From: Lycocorax pyrrhopterus obiensis
Lineage: Eukaryota > Chordata > Aves > Passeriformes > Paradisaeidae
NCBI GenBank assembly: GCA_014706295.1
Contig: JACSVZ010000013.1
Location: forward strand, 1,081,231 to 1,145,230
DNA length: 64,000 nucleotides
Reading direction: 5' to 3'
The position numbers and the translations under genes were made by a program. Under the pieces are notes generated by a model that saw nothing but the letters and a program-made list of their open reading frames with translations, had not been told where the DNA came from and did no database searches. Positions 63,680 to 64,000 of this stretch are shown here, one piece after another. The stretch's first letter is position 1; each line of letters begins with the position of its first letter.

Positions 63680-63755
63680 CCCTGGTGGTCACAGCTTGGA
63701 CTCAATGGTCTTGGAGGTATTTTCCAGCCTCAATTAATCTGTGATTCTGTGAAAT
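63680..63755 (+). mobile_element. Short CR1 tail
   Basis: 'cttggactcaatggtcttgg' then 'ttaatctgtgattctgtgaa', plus orientation. Same subfamily as the copy about 300 bases upstream. Confidence 0.75.
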
Positions 63756-64000
63756 ATTAAGCCTAACTCTGAGTTTCCAGATGTAGGAACAGTGGCAAAA
63801 TTCAGCTTTCCTCCTTCCTAATCAGTGATGAATGTTTGCCTTGGAAATCACTCCAGGTATTTACATTCTGGAGCAGGGCTGCTTCAGCTGGAACACTGCA
63901 GACCTGTGGATTTTCTTCCTACTCCCAGCTGCAGTGGACATTACCACGTGTAAATCTGTCTGCTCACCAATCTCAACCCCCACATGCTGGTTTTGATGTG

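Larger units (their letters stand above)
55943..64000. other. AT-rich non-genic stretch to the right edge
   Basis: No gene, RNA gene or array recognised. It includes CR1 tails at about 58739-58815 (minus), 63378-63452 (plus) and 63680-63755 (plus). The very AT-rich tract near 60890-61100 is free of CR1. Open frames here are short and lack paired splice signals or family motifs. Confidence 0.5.

Noticed and set aside
47300..64000. Exons of WLS, expected to the right by comparison with human order
   Set aside because: I searched by eye for its N-terminal and transmembrane segments and found none. The gene may start beyond the right edge.

Overview
The window looks like nuclear DNA from a bird. 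It has vertebrate split genes with GT-AG introns, five CpG-rich promoter-like regions, and about thirty CR1 LINE fragments as almost the only dispersed repeat. The RPE65 reading begins M-Y-S-Q, as I recall for chicken. I cannot name the species. Exon coordinates come from reading splice sites and reading phase by eye, and each model was checked for phase continuity from start to stop.

Layout. 1-3804 (-): first coding exon and start of intron 1 of ANKRD13C, with the rest of the gene beyond the left edge. 4020-4800: GC-rich minisatellite. 7207-16518 (+): complete CTH, cystathionine gamma-lyase, 12 exons, 397 aa. 17788-27299 (+): complete DEPDC1, 12 exons, 806 aa. 29851-36548 (+): complete RPE65, 14 coding exons, 533 aa. 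37432-46328 (-), with a 5' UTR exon near 47088: a complete 12-coding-exon, 623-aa biotin-dependent acyl-CoA carboxyltransferase. It resembles MCCC2 but is clearly divergent from it. About 47.3-64 kb: no gene recognised, only AT-rich DNA with CR1 fragments and one isolated CpG-rich patch at about 55.1-55.5 kb.

The genes share no single pathway. CTH makes cysteine and H2S from cystathionine, DEPDC1 is a mitotic regulator, RPE65 is the visual-cycle isomerohydrolase, and the last gene is probably mitochondrial. ANKRD13C and CTH are divergent. CTH, DEPDC1 and RPE65 run head to tail. RPE65 and the carboxyltransferase converge with nearly touching 3' ends.

The most notable item is the carboxyltransferase beside RPE65. 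It keeps the family fold and the first oxyanion-hole motif, but the second motif is altered. Its predicted mitochondrial presequence carries three in-frame 13-residue repeats. Three of the five CpG-rich promoter regions contain or flank GC-rich minisatellites, and an intron of this gene holds a long imperfect hairpin.
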